Positions 29,632-40,306 of a DNA stretch of 64,000 bases are shown here, piece after piece. This stretch comes from Buchnera aphidicola (Macrosiphum euphorbiae) (GTDB lineage Bacteria; Pseudomonadota; Gammaproteobacteria; Enterobacterales; Enterobacteriaceae). Under the pieces are notes generated by a model. It saw only the letters and a list, made by a program, of their open reading frames with translations. It was not told the DNA's origin and did no database searches. Every line of letters starts with the position of its first letter. The stretch's first letter is position 1. A program made the position numbers and the translations under genes. Where the stretch lies: the NCBI RefSeq assembly GCF_005237295.1, contig NZ_CP033006.1, positions 372,001 through 436,000 on the forward strand, given 5' to 3'.

Positions 29632-31422
29632 ATGTCTTTAATTAATATTCAAGATGCTTGTCTATCATTTAGTAATTTAGAAATATTAAAAAATAGCACA
29701 CTATATATCAATGAAAATGAGAGAGTATGCTTGATTGGTAAAAATGGTGCTGGAAAATCTACTTTATTAAAAATTATTAATAAAAAACAAGAATTAGATC
29801 ATGGAAATATTATTTATAAAAAAAATATAAAAACAGCTTATTTGCCACAAGAAAATCCTAAAAATCTTAATATTTCTATATATGATTTCATTAGTTCAGG
29901 ATTAAGCAAATATAAAATAAGTAAAAAAAAAAATATAAAAGAAGCTGTGAAAATAGAAAAAATGATTGAAATGATTAAATTAAATAAAAATACTTTATTA
30001 TCTCATCTATCAGGAGGTCTATTAAGAAAAGCCGCATTAGGTCGTATTTTAATAAAAGAACCTGATATACTACTACTTGATGAACCTACAAATCATTTAG
30101 ACATTAACACAGTTAAATGGCTTGAAAAATTTTTAAAAAAATTTTCTGGAAGCATATTGTTTATATCACATGATAGAAATTTTATTCAAAATATATGTAC
30201 ACGTATTGTAGATCTTGATCGAGGAAAACTAATTTCTTGGCCAGGTAATTATAAAAATTTTATAAAGCTAAAAAATGAAAGTAATCGTATTGAAAAAATA
30301 CAAAAAAAATTATTTGATAAAAATCTAGAAAAAGAAGAAGAATGGATTAGAAAAGGTATTAAAGCACGTTCTACTCGTAATGAAGGAAGAGTCAAAAACT
30401 TAAAAATATTGCGAAGAAAATATGAAAATTATACAAAAATAGAGAAACTAAATGATATCAAAATTAATCAATCTAAAAATTATTTAGGAAAAATACTGTT
30501 TAAATTAGAAAATATAGATTTTTTAATTAAAAATAAAGTCATTATAAAAAATTTTTCATCAATTATTCAACATGGTGATAAATTAGGATTAATTGGTGAT
30601 AATGGGTGTGGAAAAAGTACATTAATCAAGATTATTATAGGGGAACATAAACCCTATAAAGGTAAAATTTACACAGGTACAGGATTAAAAATATCATATT
30701 TTGATCAAAATAGATCTATATTGAATCCAAACAAATCTATTTTAGAAAATATAGCTTGCGGAAAAGAAAAAATCATATTAAATGGAAAAGAGCAACATAT
30801 AATAGGATATTTGAAAAACTTTCTTTTTAAACCTAATCAATTACAATCTTTAGTAAAAACATTATCAGGTGGTGAGTGTAATAGATTACTTTTAGCTAGA
30901 TTGTTTTTAAAACCAAGTAATGTTTTAATTCTTGATGAACCTACAAATGATTTAGACTTAGAAACTCTACAGTTATTAGAAAAAATTATTATTGATTATC
31001 AAGGTACTGTTATAATTGTTAGTCATGATGAAACATTTATCAATAACACAGTAAAAAAATGTTGGTATTTTGAAGGAAATGGATTAATCAAGACCTATTT
31101 TGGAAATTATACTGATTTAAAAAAAGAAAAAAACAATTTAAAAAAAGAAAAAATACAAAAAAATAAATTAAAAACAAATCTAAATATCAAAATTAAAAAT
31201 AATTTTAAAAAAGAAATTGATATGATATTATATAGGATAGAAACAATTGAAATTAACATTAAAAAATTACAAAAACAAGTGAATGAACCTAATTTTTTTA
31301 AAAAAAAATTAGAAGAAAAATTACCAATGCTAAAAATGTTAGCTCAACAAGAAAAAAAATTAGAAAAAGAAATACTATTTTGGGAAAATTTAGAAAAAAG
31401 TATTATAAATACTAAAATGTAA
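29632..31422 (+). CDS. uup: Uup, ABC-F family ATPase
   Basis: Uup is a soluble ABC-F protein with two nucleotide-binding domains and no membrane part, linked to ribosome function and genome stability. It is 596 aa (E. coli 635). Walker A motifs are GKNGAGKST and GDNGCGKST; signatures are LSGG twice; Walker B is 'LLLDEPTNHLDI' and 'LILDEPTNDLDL'. The C-terminal DNA-binding coiled coil (about 520-596) is Lys-rich and somewhat shorter than in E. coli. AAGGAT precedes ATG 29632. Confidence 0.95.
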   Translation: MSLINIQDACLSFSNLEILKNSTLYINENERVCLIGKNGAGKSTLLKIINKKQELDHGNIIYKKNIKTAYLPQENPKNLNISIYDFISSGLSKYKISKKKNIKEAVKIEKMIEMIKLNKNTLLSHLSGGLLRKAALGRILIKEPDILLLDEPTNHLDINTVKWLEKFLKKFSGSILFISHDRNFIQNICTRIVDLDRGKLISWPGNYKNFIKLKNESNRIEKIQKKLFDKNLEKEEEWIRKGIKARSTRNEGRVKNLKILRRKYENYTKIEKLNDIKINQSKNYLGKILFKLENIDFLIKNKVIIKNFSSIIQHGDKLGLIGDNGCGKSTLIKIIIGEHKPYKGKIYTGTGLKISYFDQNRSILNPNKSILENIACGKEKIILNGKEQHIIGYLKNFLFKPNQLQSLVKTLSGGECNRLLLARLFLKPSNVLILDEPTNDLDLETLQLLEKIIIDYQGTVIIVSHDETFINNTVKKCWYFEGNGLIKTYFGNYTDLKKEKNNLKKEKIQKNKLKTNLNIKIKNNFKKEIDMILYRIETIEINIKKLQKQVNEPNFFKKKLEEKLPMLKMLAQQEKKLEKEILFWENLEKSIINTKM

Positions 31423-31523
31423 AAACTAGTTTTTAACATGTATAAAATATATTAAATACATTATTAGAGGCATTAGTTTATAAAATAATACCTTTCTCAA
31501 AATTATGCATGCATAGATCGCAA

Positions 31524-32456
31524 TTATATTTTTTCCATACAGTTTGAAGAACAGCAATTTTTAAAATTAATAGAACATTTTTCACATTGAATAAATAGAA
31601 GATGACACGAATTATACTTGCAATTAACATAAGTATCAGAAAGTTGATTACATTGTTTACAAAATGATATAATTTCATCTGAAATTTTTTCACCCATTCG
31701 ATTATCAAAAACAAAATTCTTTCCTTTGAAAAGAACTGGTAATCCATTTTTTCGAGCATCATGCACATAACCAATAATACCTCCTTTTATATGGTAAATA
31801 TGTTTAAAACCATTAAAACGCATCCAAGCACTAGCTTTTTCGCATCGAATACCACCTGTACAGTACATAACAATTTTTTTATTTTTAGCATATTTCATCA
31901 ATGGTATTAATTTTTTTAATTGTTCTCTAAAAGTTAAGCTTTTAATTTCTATCGCATTCTCGAAATGACCAATAGCATATTCATAAGAATTTCTCATATC
32001 AATAAATATTATTTTTTTATCACTTAACATTGAATTAACTGTTTTTGATTTAATATAAGTTCCAACATTTTTTGGGTTAAAAAAATCCTGTTTAATTCCA
32101 TCTTGTACAATTTTCTCTCTAACTTTGACTGAAAGAAACCAGAAAGATTTTTCATTATTTAATGATTTATTAATACGTAAATTCTTTAACTCTAAATTAA
32201 AATTATATAAAAAATTCTTTAGAAGAAAATAGTTTTTTTTTGGAATACTAATTTGCGCATTAATACCTTCAGTAGCTATATAAATTCTTCCTAAAACATT
32301 ATATTTATTGAAATTTTTATAAAATTCATCACGATATTCTTGAGTGTTTTCAATAGAAAAATACTTATAAAAAGATAATGTTAAACGCGGTTCTGTTTCA
32401 GAAAAAATACGTTTTTTTAGTTCTTTTTTAGAAATCAGATTATATAAAATCGACAT
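31524..32456 (-). CDS. trhO: TrhO (YceA), tRNA uridine-34 hydroxylase
   Basis: TrhO is an oxygen-dependent enzyme that makes 5-hydroxyuridine at tRNA position 34. Start ATG 32456 ([14 protein letters not shown]) follows AGGAAA and matches E. coli; the frame stays open upstream without homology. Product 310 aa against 350, lacking the C-terminal tail. The rhodanese domain contains 'KKIVMYCTGGIRCEKASAW' with the active Cys, and the Cys-rich end has several CxxC pairs. In E. coli it is not next to valS, so this junction is a rearrangement. Confidence 0.93.
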   Translation of the reverse strand: MSILYNLISKKELKKRIFSETEPRLTLSFYKYFSIENTQEYRDEFYKNFNKYNVLGRIYIATEGINAQISIPKKNYFLLKNFLYNFNLELKNLRINKSLNNEKSFWFLSVKVREKIVQDGIKQDFFNPKNVGTYIKSKTVNSMLSDKKIIFIDMRNSYEYAIGHFENAIEIKSLTFREQLKKLIPLMKYAKNKKIVMYCTGGIRCEKASAWMRFNGFKHIYHIKGGIIGYVHDARKNGLPVLFKGKNFVFDNRMGEKISDEIISFCKQCNQLSDTYVNCKYNSCHLLFIQCEKCSINFKNCCSSNCMEKI

Positions 32457-32526
32457 GTTAAATTTCCTATAATTACTATAAATAAAAAATAATATAGACA
32501 CGAAAATACTACAAACATTATTTTTT

Positions 32527-35385
32527 TCAAAATGAATCTGCTAATATTTTTATTTGTTCAGATAATTTTACGTGTGTTTCATTTAATTTTAATAACTTGT
32601 TTTTTTCTTGAATTACTATATTTTTTGGAGCGTAATCTAAAAAATCTTTATTTAATATTTTATTTTTAAGTTTTAATATATTAATTTGAATTTTTTTTTC
32701 TTCTTTTAATAATCGTTTTAATTCTACCTCTCTATCTATTAATTTTAGTATAGGAATTAAAATTTCTGCTCCATCTATTATCTCTTTTATGCATAAATCT
32801 TTATCATATTTTTGATACAGTATTGTAACACTATCTAAAAAAGATATGTTTTTTATCAGTAAAATATTTTCTTTAATAATCTTATTTTGTTCGGAAGTAG
32901 TATTGTATAAAAATAACGGTAACAATTTTTTAGAACTAATATTCATATTAATTCTAATATTCCTTAAGAAAGTAACTATTTTTTTAATCCAATTCATATT
33001 AATCAATGTTTTTTTATCAAACAATTCCGAGTTATATTTCGGAAAAGATTGCAACATAATTGTATTTTCTTGAATATTTTTAACTAATTTGACACGTTGC
33101 CAAATTATTTCTGTGATAAAAGGAATAATAGGATGAGCTAATCTCAGAAGCAATTCTAGAATATGCAAAAGCATATTTTTAGTAAAATGTATCTCTTCAG
33201 AAGAACCTGTTTTAATAACTATTTTTACAAATTCTAAATACCAATCACAAAACACACTCCAAATGAAATCATACAAAATATTTGCTGCAATATCAAAACG
33301 ATAGGTATCTAATGACTCACGATATAATTTTACCGTGTCATTAAATTCTATTAAAATCCATTTATTTATTAACAACATCTTATCTTTCACATCAAACTTT
33401 GAAAAATTATGATGTTCTGTATTAATTAAAACAAAGCGACTAGCATTCCAAAGTTTATTGCAAAAATTACGATACCCTTTTAATCTATTCATATCCCATT
33501 GTATATCGCGTGTACTGGATGCTAATGCAGAAAAAGTAAACCGTAATGCATCTGTACCAGTAGATTTAATGCCTTCAGGAAATTGCTGAATAGTTCGTTG
33601 AATAATTTTACTTGATAAATTTGGTTGTAATAAATTATTTGTTCTTTTTTTGATTAAGTCATTTAAAGAAATTCCATCTATCATATCTAAAGGATCAATT
33701 ACATTTCCTTTTGATTTAGACATTTTTTTCCCGTATTCATCTCGAATTAATCCTGTTATATAAACATTTTTAAAAGGTACTTCAGGATTATTATGTATAT
33801 CTTTAACAAAATACATTGTTAACATAATCATTCTAGCAATCCAAAAGAAAATAATATCAAAACCACTTACTAAAACATCAGTAGGATGAAAAAGTTTTAA
33901 AAATGTAGTTTTTTTAGGCCATCCTAATGAAGAAAAAGTCCATAATCCAGAAGAAAACCAAGTATCTAATACATCACTTTCTTGTTTTAATAATGTATTT
34001 TCTGATATAGAGTATTCCTGACGTATTTCTTTTTCATTTTGTCCGATATATATATTTTTTTTATTGTCATACCATACTGGGATACGATGACCCCACCATA
34101 ATTGACGAGAAATACACCAATCTTCAATATTATTCATCCAAGATGTATACATACTTTCATACTGTTCTGGTATAAATTTAATTTTTTTATCTTTTACAGC
34201 ATGTAAAGCTACTTTAGCTAATTTTGACGTTTTTAAATACCATTGATTTGTAAGCATTGGTTCAATAATAACACCACTTCTGTCACTATAAGGAATAGTG
34301 ATATTACATTCTTCTATTTTTTCTAATAACCCTAATTTTTTAATTTCTTTAACAATTTCAATACGTGCAGAAAAAATATCTAATTTTTGAAATTGATATG
34401 GAATAAATGTACTATATTCATCAGATTTCTCGCCTTTATAATTATAAATTTCAAAAATAGAATTAATTCGTCCATCAAAAGTAAAAATATTAATCATTGG
34501 CAATTTATGATACAATCCTACTTTGTAATCATTGAAATCATGTGCCGGAGTAATTTTTACACAACCAGTTCCTTTTTCTGTATCAGCATATTTGTCTCCA
34601 ATAACAGGAATTTTTCTATTCGTTAAAGGACATATAACAGACCGTCCAATATATTTATTATATCTATTATCTTTAGGATTTATAGCAATAGCTGTATCGC
34701 CTAACAAGGTTTCAGGTCGAGTTGTAGCAACTACTAAATGTTTTAATTCATTTTTTACATAACTATTATTTTCAAGAATGGGATAACGAATAAACCATTT
34801 TTTCCCTTTTATTAAACGATGTTCAACTTCTAAATCTGAAATTACAGTTTCTAATTTTGAATCCCAATGTACTAATCTTTTTTTCTGATAAATTAAGTTG
34901 TTTCTATAAAATATAATAAAAGCTTCTCTAACAGCAACAGAAATATCAGGATCTAATGTGAATTTTTCATGATCCCAATCAACAGATACTCCTAAACGTC
35001 GCATTTGTTTTGTAATAATATTACTAGATTTTTTTTTCCATAACCAAATTTTTTTGATAAAATCATCTCTACTATAATCTTTTTTAGTTTTTTTTTCTTC
35101 TAAAAAAATTTGACGTTCAACTAAAATTTGTGTCGCAATTCCTGCATGATCTGTTCCAACTTGCCAAAACGTATTCTTACCCTGCATTCTATGATAGCGA
35201 ATTAATATATCCATAATCGTTTGTTGAAATGCATGACCCATATGCAAGCTTCCTGTAATATTAGGCGGAGGCATCATCATGCAAAAAGTTGATTTCCCTA
35301 AATTGTTAGGTTTAAAGTACCCATTTTCTTCCCAAAAACTATATAAAGATTGTTCAATATTTTTAGGGTTATAAGTTTTTTCCAT
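32527..35385 (-). CDS. valS: Valyl-tRNA synthetase
   Basis: ValS charges tRNA-Val, with proofreading. It is 952 aa (E. coli 951). HIGH motif in 'PPPNITGSLHMGHAFQ', editing (CP1) domain with 'TTRPETLLGDTAIAI', KMSKS in 'KKMSKSKGNVIDP', and a C-terminal coiled-coil arm. pepA lies 88 bases upstream; holC, which separates them in E. coli, is gone with no remnant. Confidence 0.97.
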   Translation of the reverse strand: MEKTYNPKNIEQSLYSFWEENGYFKPNNLGKSTFCMMMPPPNITGSLHMGHAFQQTIMDILIRYHRMQGKNTFWQVGTDHAGIATQILVERQIFLEEKKTKKDYSRDDFIKKIWLWKKKSSNIITKQMRRLGVSVDWDHEKFTLDPDISVAVREAFIIFYRNNLIYQKKRLVHWDSKLETVISDLEVEHRLIKGKKWFIRYPILENNSYVKNELKHLVVATTRPETLLGDTAIAINPKDNRYNKYIGRSVICPLTNRKIPVIGDKYADTEKGTGCVKITPAHDFNDYKVGLYHKLPMINIFTFDGRINSIFEIYNYKGEKSDEYSTFIPYQFQKLDIFSARIEIVKEIKKLGLLEKIEECNITIPYSDRSGVIIEPMLTNQWYLKTSKLAKVALHAVKDKKIKFIPEQYESMYTSWMNNIEDWCISRQLWWGHRIPVWYDNKKNIYIGQNEKEIRQEYSISENTLLKQESDVLDTWFSSGLWTFSSLGWPKKTTFLKLFHPTDVLVSGFDIIFFWIARMIMLTMYFVKDIHNNPEVPFKNVYITGLIRDEYGKKMSKSKGNVIDPLDMIDGISLNDLIKKRTNNLLQPNLSSKIIQRTIQQFPEGIKSTGTDALRFTFSALASSTRDIQWDMNRLKGYRNFCNKLWNASRFVLINTEHHNFSKFDVKDKMLLINKWILIEFNDTVKLYRESLDTYRFDIAANILYDFIWSVFCDWYLEFVKIVIKTGSSEEIHFTKNMLLHILELLLRLAHPIIPFITEIIWQRVKLVKNIQENTIMLQSFPKYNSELFDKKTLINMNWIKKIVTFLRNIRINMNISSKKLLPLFLYNTTSEQNKIIKENILLIKNISFLDSVTILYQKYDKDLCIKEIIDGAEILIPILKLIDREVELKRLLKEEKKIQINILKLKNKILNKDFLDYAPKNIVIQEKNKLLKLNETHVKLSEQIKILADSF

Positions 35386-35473
35386 TTTATTTGACTATTT
35401 TTTAATAAAAAAAGGCGATATTGCCATGTTACAAAGATAGTATTTTAATTAAAAAAAATTTTATTTGATAAAA

Positions 35474-36976
35474 TTAAGAATAAATGTAATTTGACTGATT
35501 TAATAAAAACTGACATAACAATTCAACAGGACGTCCTGTTGATCCTCCATTTTTTCCAGATTTCCATGCAGTTCCAGCGATATCTAAATGTGCCCAATTA
35601 TATTTTTTTGTAAATTTAGAAAGAAAACAAGCAGCAGTTATAGCACCTGCTTGGCCTTGTCCTACATTAGAAAAATCTGCAATATTAGAAATTAATTTTT
35701 TTTGATATTCTTCAAACAATGGCAAAGACCATATTTTATCATCTGTTTCTTCTGAAGCATAATGCAATTGATTTGCAAGTTCTTGATTATTGCTAAAAAG
35801 TCCACTCACTGATTCTCCTAACGCTGTAACACAAGCTCCAGTTAATGTAGCAATGTCAATTACTATGTTTGGAGAAAAACGTTCTAAATATGTTAACGAA
35901 TCACATAAAACTAAACGTCCTTCAGCATCAGTATTTAATATTTCTACTGTTTTACCGGACATAGTAGTTAAAACATCTCCAGGTCTAAAGGCATAGCCTC
36001 CTGGCATATTTTCACAACCAGATAGAATTCCTATTATTTTCAAAGGCAAATTTAATTCAGCTGCCATAATTAAAACTCCATATACTGCTGCAGCACCACA
36101 CATATCATACTTCATTTCATGCATGTTAAATGAAGGTTTAATAGATATACCACCAGAATCAAATGTTAAACCTTTCCCTACAAAAGCGATTGTTTTATTA
36201 TTAATAATATTATTTCCAGAATATTTTATTACAGACATAAATGGTTTATTTTTTGCACCATCGCCCACTGCTGCATAAGCATTCATTCCTAATTCTTTCA
36301 TTTTTTTTATATCAATTACTTCAACAATAATGTTATTTTTATATTTTTCAGAAAGTTCTTTAGCCTTACGAGATAAATACAGAGGATTACAAATATTAGG
36401 TGGCAAATTACTTAAATTTTTTGCTGATGTAATGGCATAATCAATTGCCAAAGCATGTTTTAAAGCTATTTCTGCTATAAATAAATTATTTTTTTTTGAA
36501 ATATCTAATGTAATATAATCTATATTAATATTATCTACATTAGTGTTATTTATTTTAATAACTTTATATAAAAATTCTTTTATTGAAAGTACAGCTATTC
36601 TAATCATCCAATATATATTATTATTAATGTTTAGTTCAGACAAAGAATAGATAACATTTTTTATAGAAAGTTTTTTTAAAATATTTATAGTATTTTTGAA
36701 TATTTTTTTTAAATGTACTTTATTTATTTCATCTTTTTTTCCACAACCTACTAGCAATATTCTTTTTGAAAAAATTTTAGGAATTTTATATAACATCAAT
36801 GTATCTCCTATTTTTCCTTGAATATCACCTAATTTTATTAAGGAAGTTATATAACCATTACTGCATTTATCTAAATAACAACCAGAATGAGAAAGTTCAC
36901 ATAGATCAAAAACGGGAACTACTATACAATCAGTTTTCTCTTTATCTAATTTGCAATTTTTTATAAAAAAATTCAT
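35474..36976 (-). CDS. pepA: PepA, leucyl aminopeptidase
   Basis: PepA is a hexameric di-metal aminopeptidase (M17). It is 500 aa (E. coli 503). The C-terminal catalytic domain has 'VGKGLTFDSGGISIKP' and the M17 signature NTDAEGRL (about residues 353-360). The N-terminal half is divergent and Ile/Asn-rich. In E. coli PepA is also a DNA-binding partner in carAB control and plasmid recombination; whether that survives is unknown. Confidence 0.95.
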   Translation of the reverse strand: MNFFIKNCKLDKEKTDCIVVPVFDLCELSHSGCYLDKCSNGYITSLIKLGDIQGKIGDTLMLYKIPKIFSKRILLVGCGKKDEINKVHLKKIFKNTINILKKLSIKNVIYSLSELNINNNIYWMIRIAVLSIKEFLYKVIKINNTNVDNINIDYITLDISKKNNLFIAEIALKHALAIDYAITSAKNLSNLPPNICNPLYLSRKAKELSEKYKNNIIVEVIDIKKMKELGMNAYAAVGDGAKNKPFMSVIKYSGNNIINNKTIAFVGKGLTFDSGGISIKPSFNMHEMKYDMCGAAAVYGVLIMAAELNLPLKIIGILSGCENMPGGYAFRPGDVLTTMSGKTVEILNTDAEGRLVLCDSLTYLERFSPNIVIDIATLTGACVTALGESVSGLFSNNQELANQLHYASEETDDKIWSLPLFEEYQKKLISNIADFSNVGQGQAGAITAACFLSKFTKKYNWAHLDIAGTAWKSGKNGGSTGRPVELLCQFLLNQSNYIYS

Positions 36977-37254
36977 AATGCTTTCTCTATTTTTAATAAA
37001 ATTGATTAATTAATGTAATAAAAAACATTTAATATAAAAAAATATTTTTGAATTACTATATTTTTATCAAATGAACAACATTTATTTATCTATATTGCTA
37101 TATATTCTAGATTTTTAAAAATATAATTTTTATTTTTGTATTAACAATTATGATAATTTTAAGTTTAGTTAAAAATATTATATACTATAAAAATACTTTT
37201 TCTTCAATTTCAAGTTGTGAGAAATATATTTTTATTTGATGCCGAGACTTTAAT

Positions 37255-38271
37255 ATGAATGATCTTTATCAACGCGATTTTTTGAGACTACTAGATTTTA
37301 CTTCTTTAGAACTACAAAACATAATTATATTAGCTCAAAAACTTAAAAAATATAAAAAAAATAATCAAGAAATTCAATTTCTTAATAAAAAAAATATTGC
37401 TTTAATTTTTGAAAAAGAATCAACTCGTACAAGGTGTTCTTTTGAAGTAGCCGCATTTGATCAAGGAGCTAATGTTACGTATCTTGGTCCTGGCAGTACA
37501 CACCTTGGAACTAAAGAGTCAATCGAAGATACAGCAAAAATACTCGGACGTTTATATGATGGTATTCAATATCGAGGTCATAATCATAGAACAGTAGAAA
37601 TTTTAGCTAAATATTCAAAAGCGCCAGTATGGAATGGTTTAACTGAAAAATTTCATCCCACACAATTACTTGCTGATCTACTTACTATAAAAGAAATTTT
37701 TCCAGAAAAAAAATTCCATAAAATAAAATGCGCCTATGTTGGAGATGCACATAATAACATGGGAAATAGTTTATTAGAAGCTGCATCATTAGTTGGATTA
37801 GATCTACGTTTAGTTGCTCCTAAAGAATGTTGGCCAGAAAAAAATCTATTTAAACTTTGTCAAGAACAAACAAAAAAGAAAAAAGGAAATATAATATGTA
37901 CTGAAAATATTATTGAAGGAGTTAATAATGTAGATTTTATCTACACTGACGTTTGGGTTTCTATGGGAGAATCTCAAAAAGTATGGGAAAAAAGAATTAA
38001 TTTATTAAGTTCTTATCAAGTAAATCCTTCAATGTTAGACATGACTAATAATCCACAAGTAAAGGTGTTACATTGCCTTCCAGCTTTACATGATCAAAAA
38101 ACTTATGTTGGTAAATCTATATTAAGAAAATATGGTTTTGAAAACGGCATGGAAATAACAGATGAAGTCTTTCAAAAAAACCAAAAAATTATTTTTGAAC
38201 AAGCGGAAAATAGATTGCATACTATAAAAGCTATCCTTGTATCTAGTTTATTAAAAACGGTTAATTTTTAA
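37255..38271 (+). CDS. argI: Ornithine carbamoyltransferase
   Basis: This enzyme makes citrulline from ornithine and carbamoyl phosphate for arginine synthesis. It is 338 aa (E. coli ArgI 334). The carbamoyl-phosphate motif is STRTRCSFE, followed by '[12 protein letters not shown]' and the ornithine-site 'HCLPALHD'. The upstream spacer (36977-37254) holds no gene and I saw no convincing ARG box. The symbol follows position near pyrBI, as argI in E. coli. Confidence 0.95.
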   Translation: MNDLYQRDFLRLLDFTSLELQNIIILAQKLKKYKKNNQEIQFLNKKNIALIFEKESTRTRCSFEVAAFDQGANVTYLGPGSTHLGTKESIEDTAKILGRLYDGIQYRGHNHRTVEILAKYSKAPVWNGLTEKFHPTQLLADLLTIKEIFPEKKFHKIKCAYVGDAHNNMGNSLLEAASLVGLDLRLVAPKECWPEKNLFKLCQEQTKKKKGNIICTENIIEGVNNVDFIYTDVWVSMGESQKVWEKRINLLSSYQVNPSMLDMTNNPQVKVLHCLPALHDQKTYVGKSILRKYGFENGMEITDEVFQKNQKIIFEQAENRLHTIKAILVSSLLKTVNF

Positions 38272-38387
38272 ACAAATATAATAAATTATTTAAAATAATT
38301 ATAAAAAACTCAATATTTTTTAGTTTCTTTATACTGTTGAGAAGCATTTAATATTATGTTTTCTTCAATAATCAAGGAAAATAAAAT

Positions 38388-39320
38388 TTGAGAAATTCTC
38401 TATATAAAAAAAATATTATCTCAATTAATGATCTTCAACGTAATGAATTAGAATTAGTGTTAAATAAATCTGCAATGCTTAAGAAAAAACCACAACCTCA
38501 TTTATTGAAAAACAAAATTATTGCTAGCTGTTTCTTTGAAGCCTCAACTCGTACTCGTTTATCATTTGAAACTGCAATTTATCGATTGGGAGCTTCAATA
38601 GTAGGGTTTTCTGATGGAAATAATATTTCTTTAGAAAAAAAAGGTGAAACATTAGCAGATACTATTTCAGTCATTAGTTCTTATGTAGATGCAATTATTA
38701 TTCGACATCCTCAAGAAGGATCCGCACGTCTAGCTGTAGAGTTTTCTAATAAAATACCAATATTTAATGCAGGAGATGGAGCAAATCAACATCCTACACA
38801 AACACTTTTAGATTTATTTACTATACAAGAAACTCAAGATAGACTTACCCATTTAAACATAGCTATAGTCGGAGATCTTAAATATGGAAGAACAGTACAT
38901 TCATTGACACAAGCATTAGCTAAATTTAATAATAATAAATTTTATTTTATTTCACCTGATGCTTTAAAAATGCCGAATTATATTAACAATATGCTTGATA
39001 AAAAAGAAATTTACTGGAAAAGACATAAAAATATTGAAGAGATAATTTCTGAAATAGATATTCTTTATATGACTCGAATTCAAAAAGAAAGATTAGATTC
39101 TACTGAGTATGCAAATGCAAAATCAAAGTTTGTACTACATGCTAAAATTTTAAAAAATGCACGTAGTAATATGAAGATATTACATCCTCTTCCTCGTATA
39201 GACGAAATAGACCGTGATGTTGACTACACACCTTATGCTTGGTATTTTAAACAAGCAGCAAATGGTATTTATGCACGTCAGGCACTGTTATCTCTAGTAC
39301 TAATAGAAAAACACTTATAA
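38388..39320 (+). CDS. pyrB: Aspartate carbamoyltransferase catalytic subunit
   Basis: PyrB commits carbamoyl phosphate to pyrimidines. It is 310 aa (E. coli 311). Start is TTG 38388 after AAGGAAA: it gives [16 protein letters not shown], aligned with E. coli MANPLYQKHIISINDL. The substrate motif STRTRLSFE and '[15 protein letters not shown]' are intact. A short 11-codon frame (38356-38391) ends in TGA overlapping this TTG. pyrI follows 3 bases later. Confidence 0.96.
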   Translation: MRNSLYKKNIISINDLQRNELELVLNKSAMLKKKPQPHLLKNKIIASCFFEASTRTRLSFETAIYRLGASIVGFSDGNNISLEKKGETLADTISVISSYVDAIIIRHPQEGSARLAVEFSNKIPIFNAGDGANQHPTQTLLDLFTIQETQDRLTHLNIAIVGDLKYGRTVHSLTQALAKFNNNKFYFISPDALKMPNYINNMLDKKEIYWKRHKNIEEIISEIDILYMTRIQKERLDSTEYANAKSKFVLHAKILKNARSNMKILHPLPRIDEIDRDVDYTPYAWYFKQAANGIYARQALLSLVLIEKHL

Positions 39321-39323
39321 AAA

Positions 39324-39788
39324 ATGGAAATAAACAAACTTCAAGTAGAAGCCATAAAATCTGGTAGCGTTATTGATCATATTCCTGCACACATTGGTTT
39401 CAAATTACTATCTTTATTTAGATTTACTGAAACAGAAAAACGTATTACTATAGGTTTAAATTTACCTTCTAAAAAATTAGGAAAAAAAGATATTATAAAA
39501 ATTGAGAATACTTTTCTCAGTGATGATCAAATTAATCAATTAGCAATTTATTCTCCACATGCTACTGTAAATTATATTAATGGGTATAATCTAGTAAGAA
39601 AAGTATTTCCAACTTTACCTGAGAAAATTGATAGAATTTTAATTTGTCCAAATAGTAATTGTGTTAGTAATCATAATCTTATAGCTTCTAGTTTTATTTT
39701 TAAAAAAGATCAATTTTGTAATATGAACTTAAAATGCAAATATTGTGAAAAAGAATTTTCTAAAAACATAGTTTTATCATATCAATAA
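39324..39788 (+). CDS. pyrI: Aspartate carbamoyltransferase regulatory subunit
   Basis: PyrI binds ATP and CTP and couples PyrB activity to the nucleotide pool. It is 154 aa (E. coli 153). The nucleotide-binding half begins '[20 protein letters not shown]', and the C-terminal zinc domain keeps four Cys (CPNSNC and CKYC). Keeping the regulatory subunit in so reduced a genome suggests that allosteric control still matters, or that PyrI is needed for the holoenzyme. Confidence 0.96.
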   Translation: MEINKLQVEAIKSGSVIDHIPAHIGFKLLSLFRFTETEKRITIGLNLPSKKLGKKDIIKIENTFLSDDQINQLAIYSPHATVNYINGYNLVRKVFPTLPEKIDRILICPNSNCVSNHNLIASSFIFKKDQFCNMNLKCKYCEKEFSKNIVLSYQ

Positions 39789-39831
39789 TATTTTTAACTA
39801 TACCAGTTATTAAACATATAAGCGACACTCT

Positions 39832-40218
39832 ATGAATCATATAATTAACACTAAAAATTCTCCTAAACCTATTGGACCCTATTCACAAGCTATTCAAATT
39901 GACAATTTTATTATATTATCAGGACAAATACCTATTGATGTTGTGTCTAATCATATACCAGAGAATATTGCGGAACAAACATATCTTGTATTAAAAAATA
40001 TAAAATCAATTTTAGTTCATTCAGGATTTGAAGTGCAAAACATTATAAAAACTACAGTTTTTACTACTAATTTAAAAAAAATTGATATTATTAATGAAGT
40101 TTATAAAAAATTTTTTATCGATCATAAGTCAAAATTTCCGGCTCGATCTTGTATTGAAGTTCAAGCACTACCTAAAAATGTAAAAATAGAAATTGAGGCT
40201 ATCGCATCCAAGAAATAA
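39832..40218 (+). CDS. ridA: RidA, 2-iminobutanoate/2-iminopropanoate deaminase
   Basis: RidA hydrolyses reactive enamine/imine by-products of PLP enzymes such as threonine dehydratase. It is 128 aa, as in E. coli. Signatures: 'PKPIGPYSQAIQID', 'LSGQIPID', and 'PARSCIEVQALPKNVKIEIE' with the substrate-binding Arg and catalytic-region Glu. It follows pyrI as in E. coli. Confidence 0.95.
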   Translation: MNHIINTKNSPKPIGPYSQAIQIDNFIILSGQIPIDVVSNHIPENIAEQTYLVLKNIKSILVHSGFEVQNIIKTTVFTTNLKKIDIINEVYKKFFIDHKSKFPARSCIEVQALPKNVKIEIEAIASKK

Positions 40219-40275
40219 TCTTATGGATATTATTTATTTTATAAGTTATTTGATTTTAGATAAAAATCTATTTAA

Positions 40276-40294
40276 TATGCCGCAAAGCGGCATA
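40276..40294. terminator. Hairpin between converging ridA and deaD
   Basis: TATGCCGC (40276-40283) pairs perfectly with GCGGCATA (40287-40294) around AAA. The GC-rich stem stands out in this genome. Flanks are A/T-rich but lack a clean U run, so termination strength is uncertain. Position between convergent genes favours a shared terminator. Confidence 0.7.
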
Positions 40295-40306
40295 AAAACT
40301 AAAAAA

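Noticed and set aside
31478-31774. A minus-strand 98-codon frame at the end of trhO
   Set aside because: It overlaps the Cys-rich C-terminus of trhO in another frame; trhO is the conserved reading.
37082-37129. A 15-codon frame before argI
   Set aside because: It has no ribosome site or recognisable similarity, and short frames like this occur by chance in the spacer.
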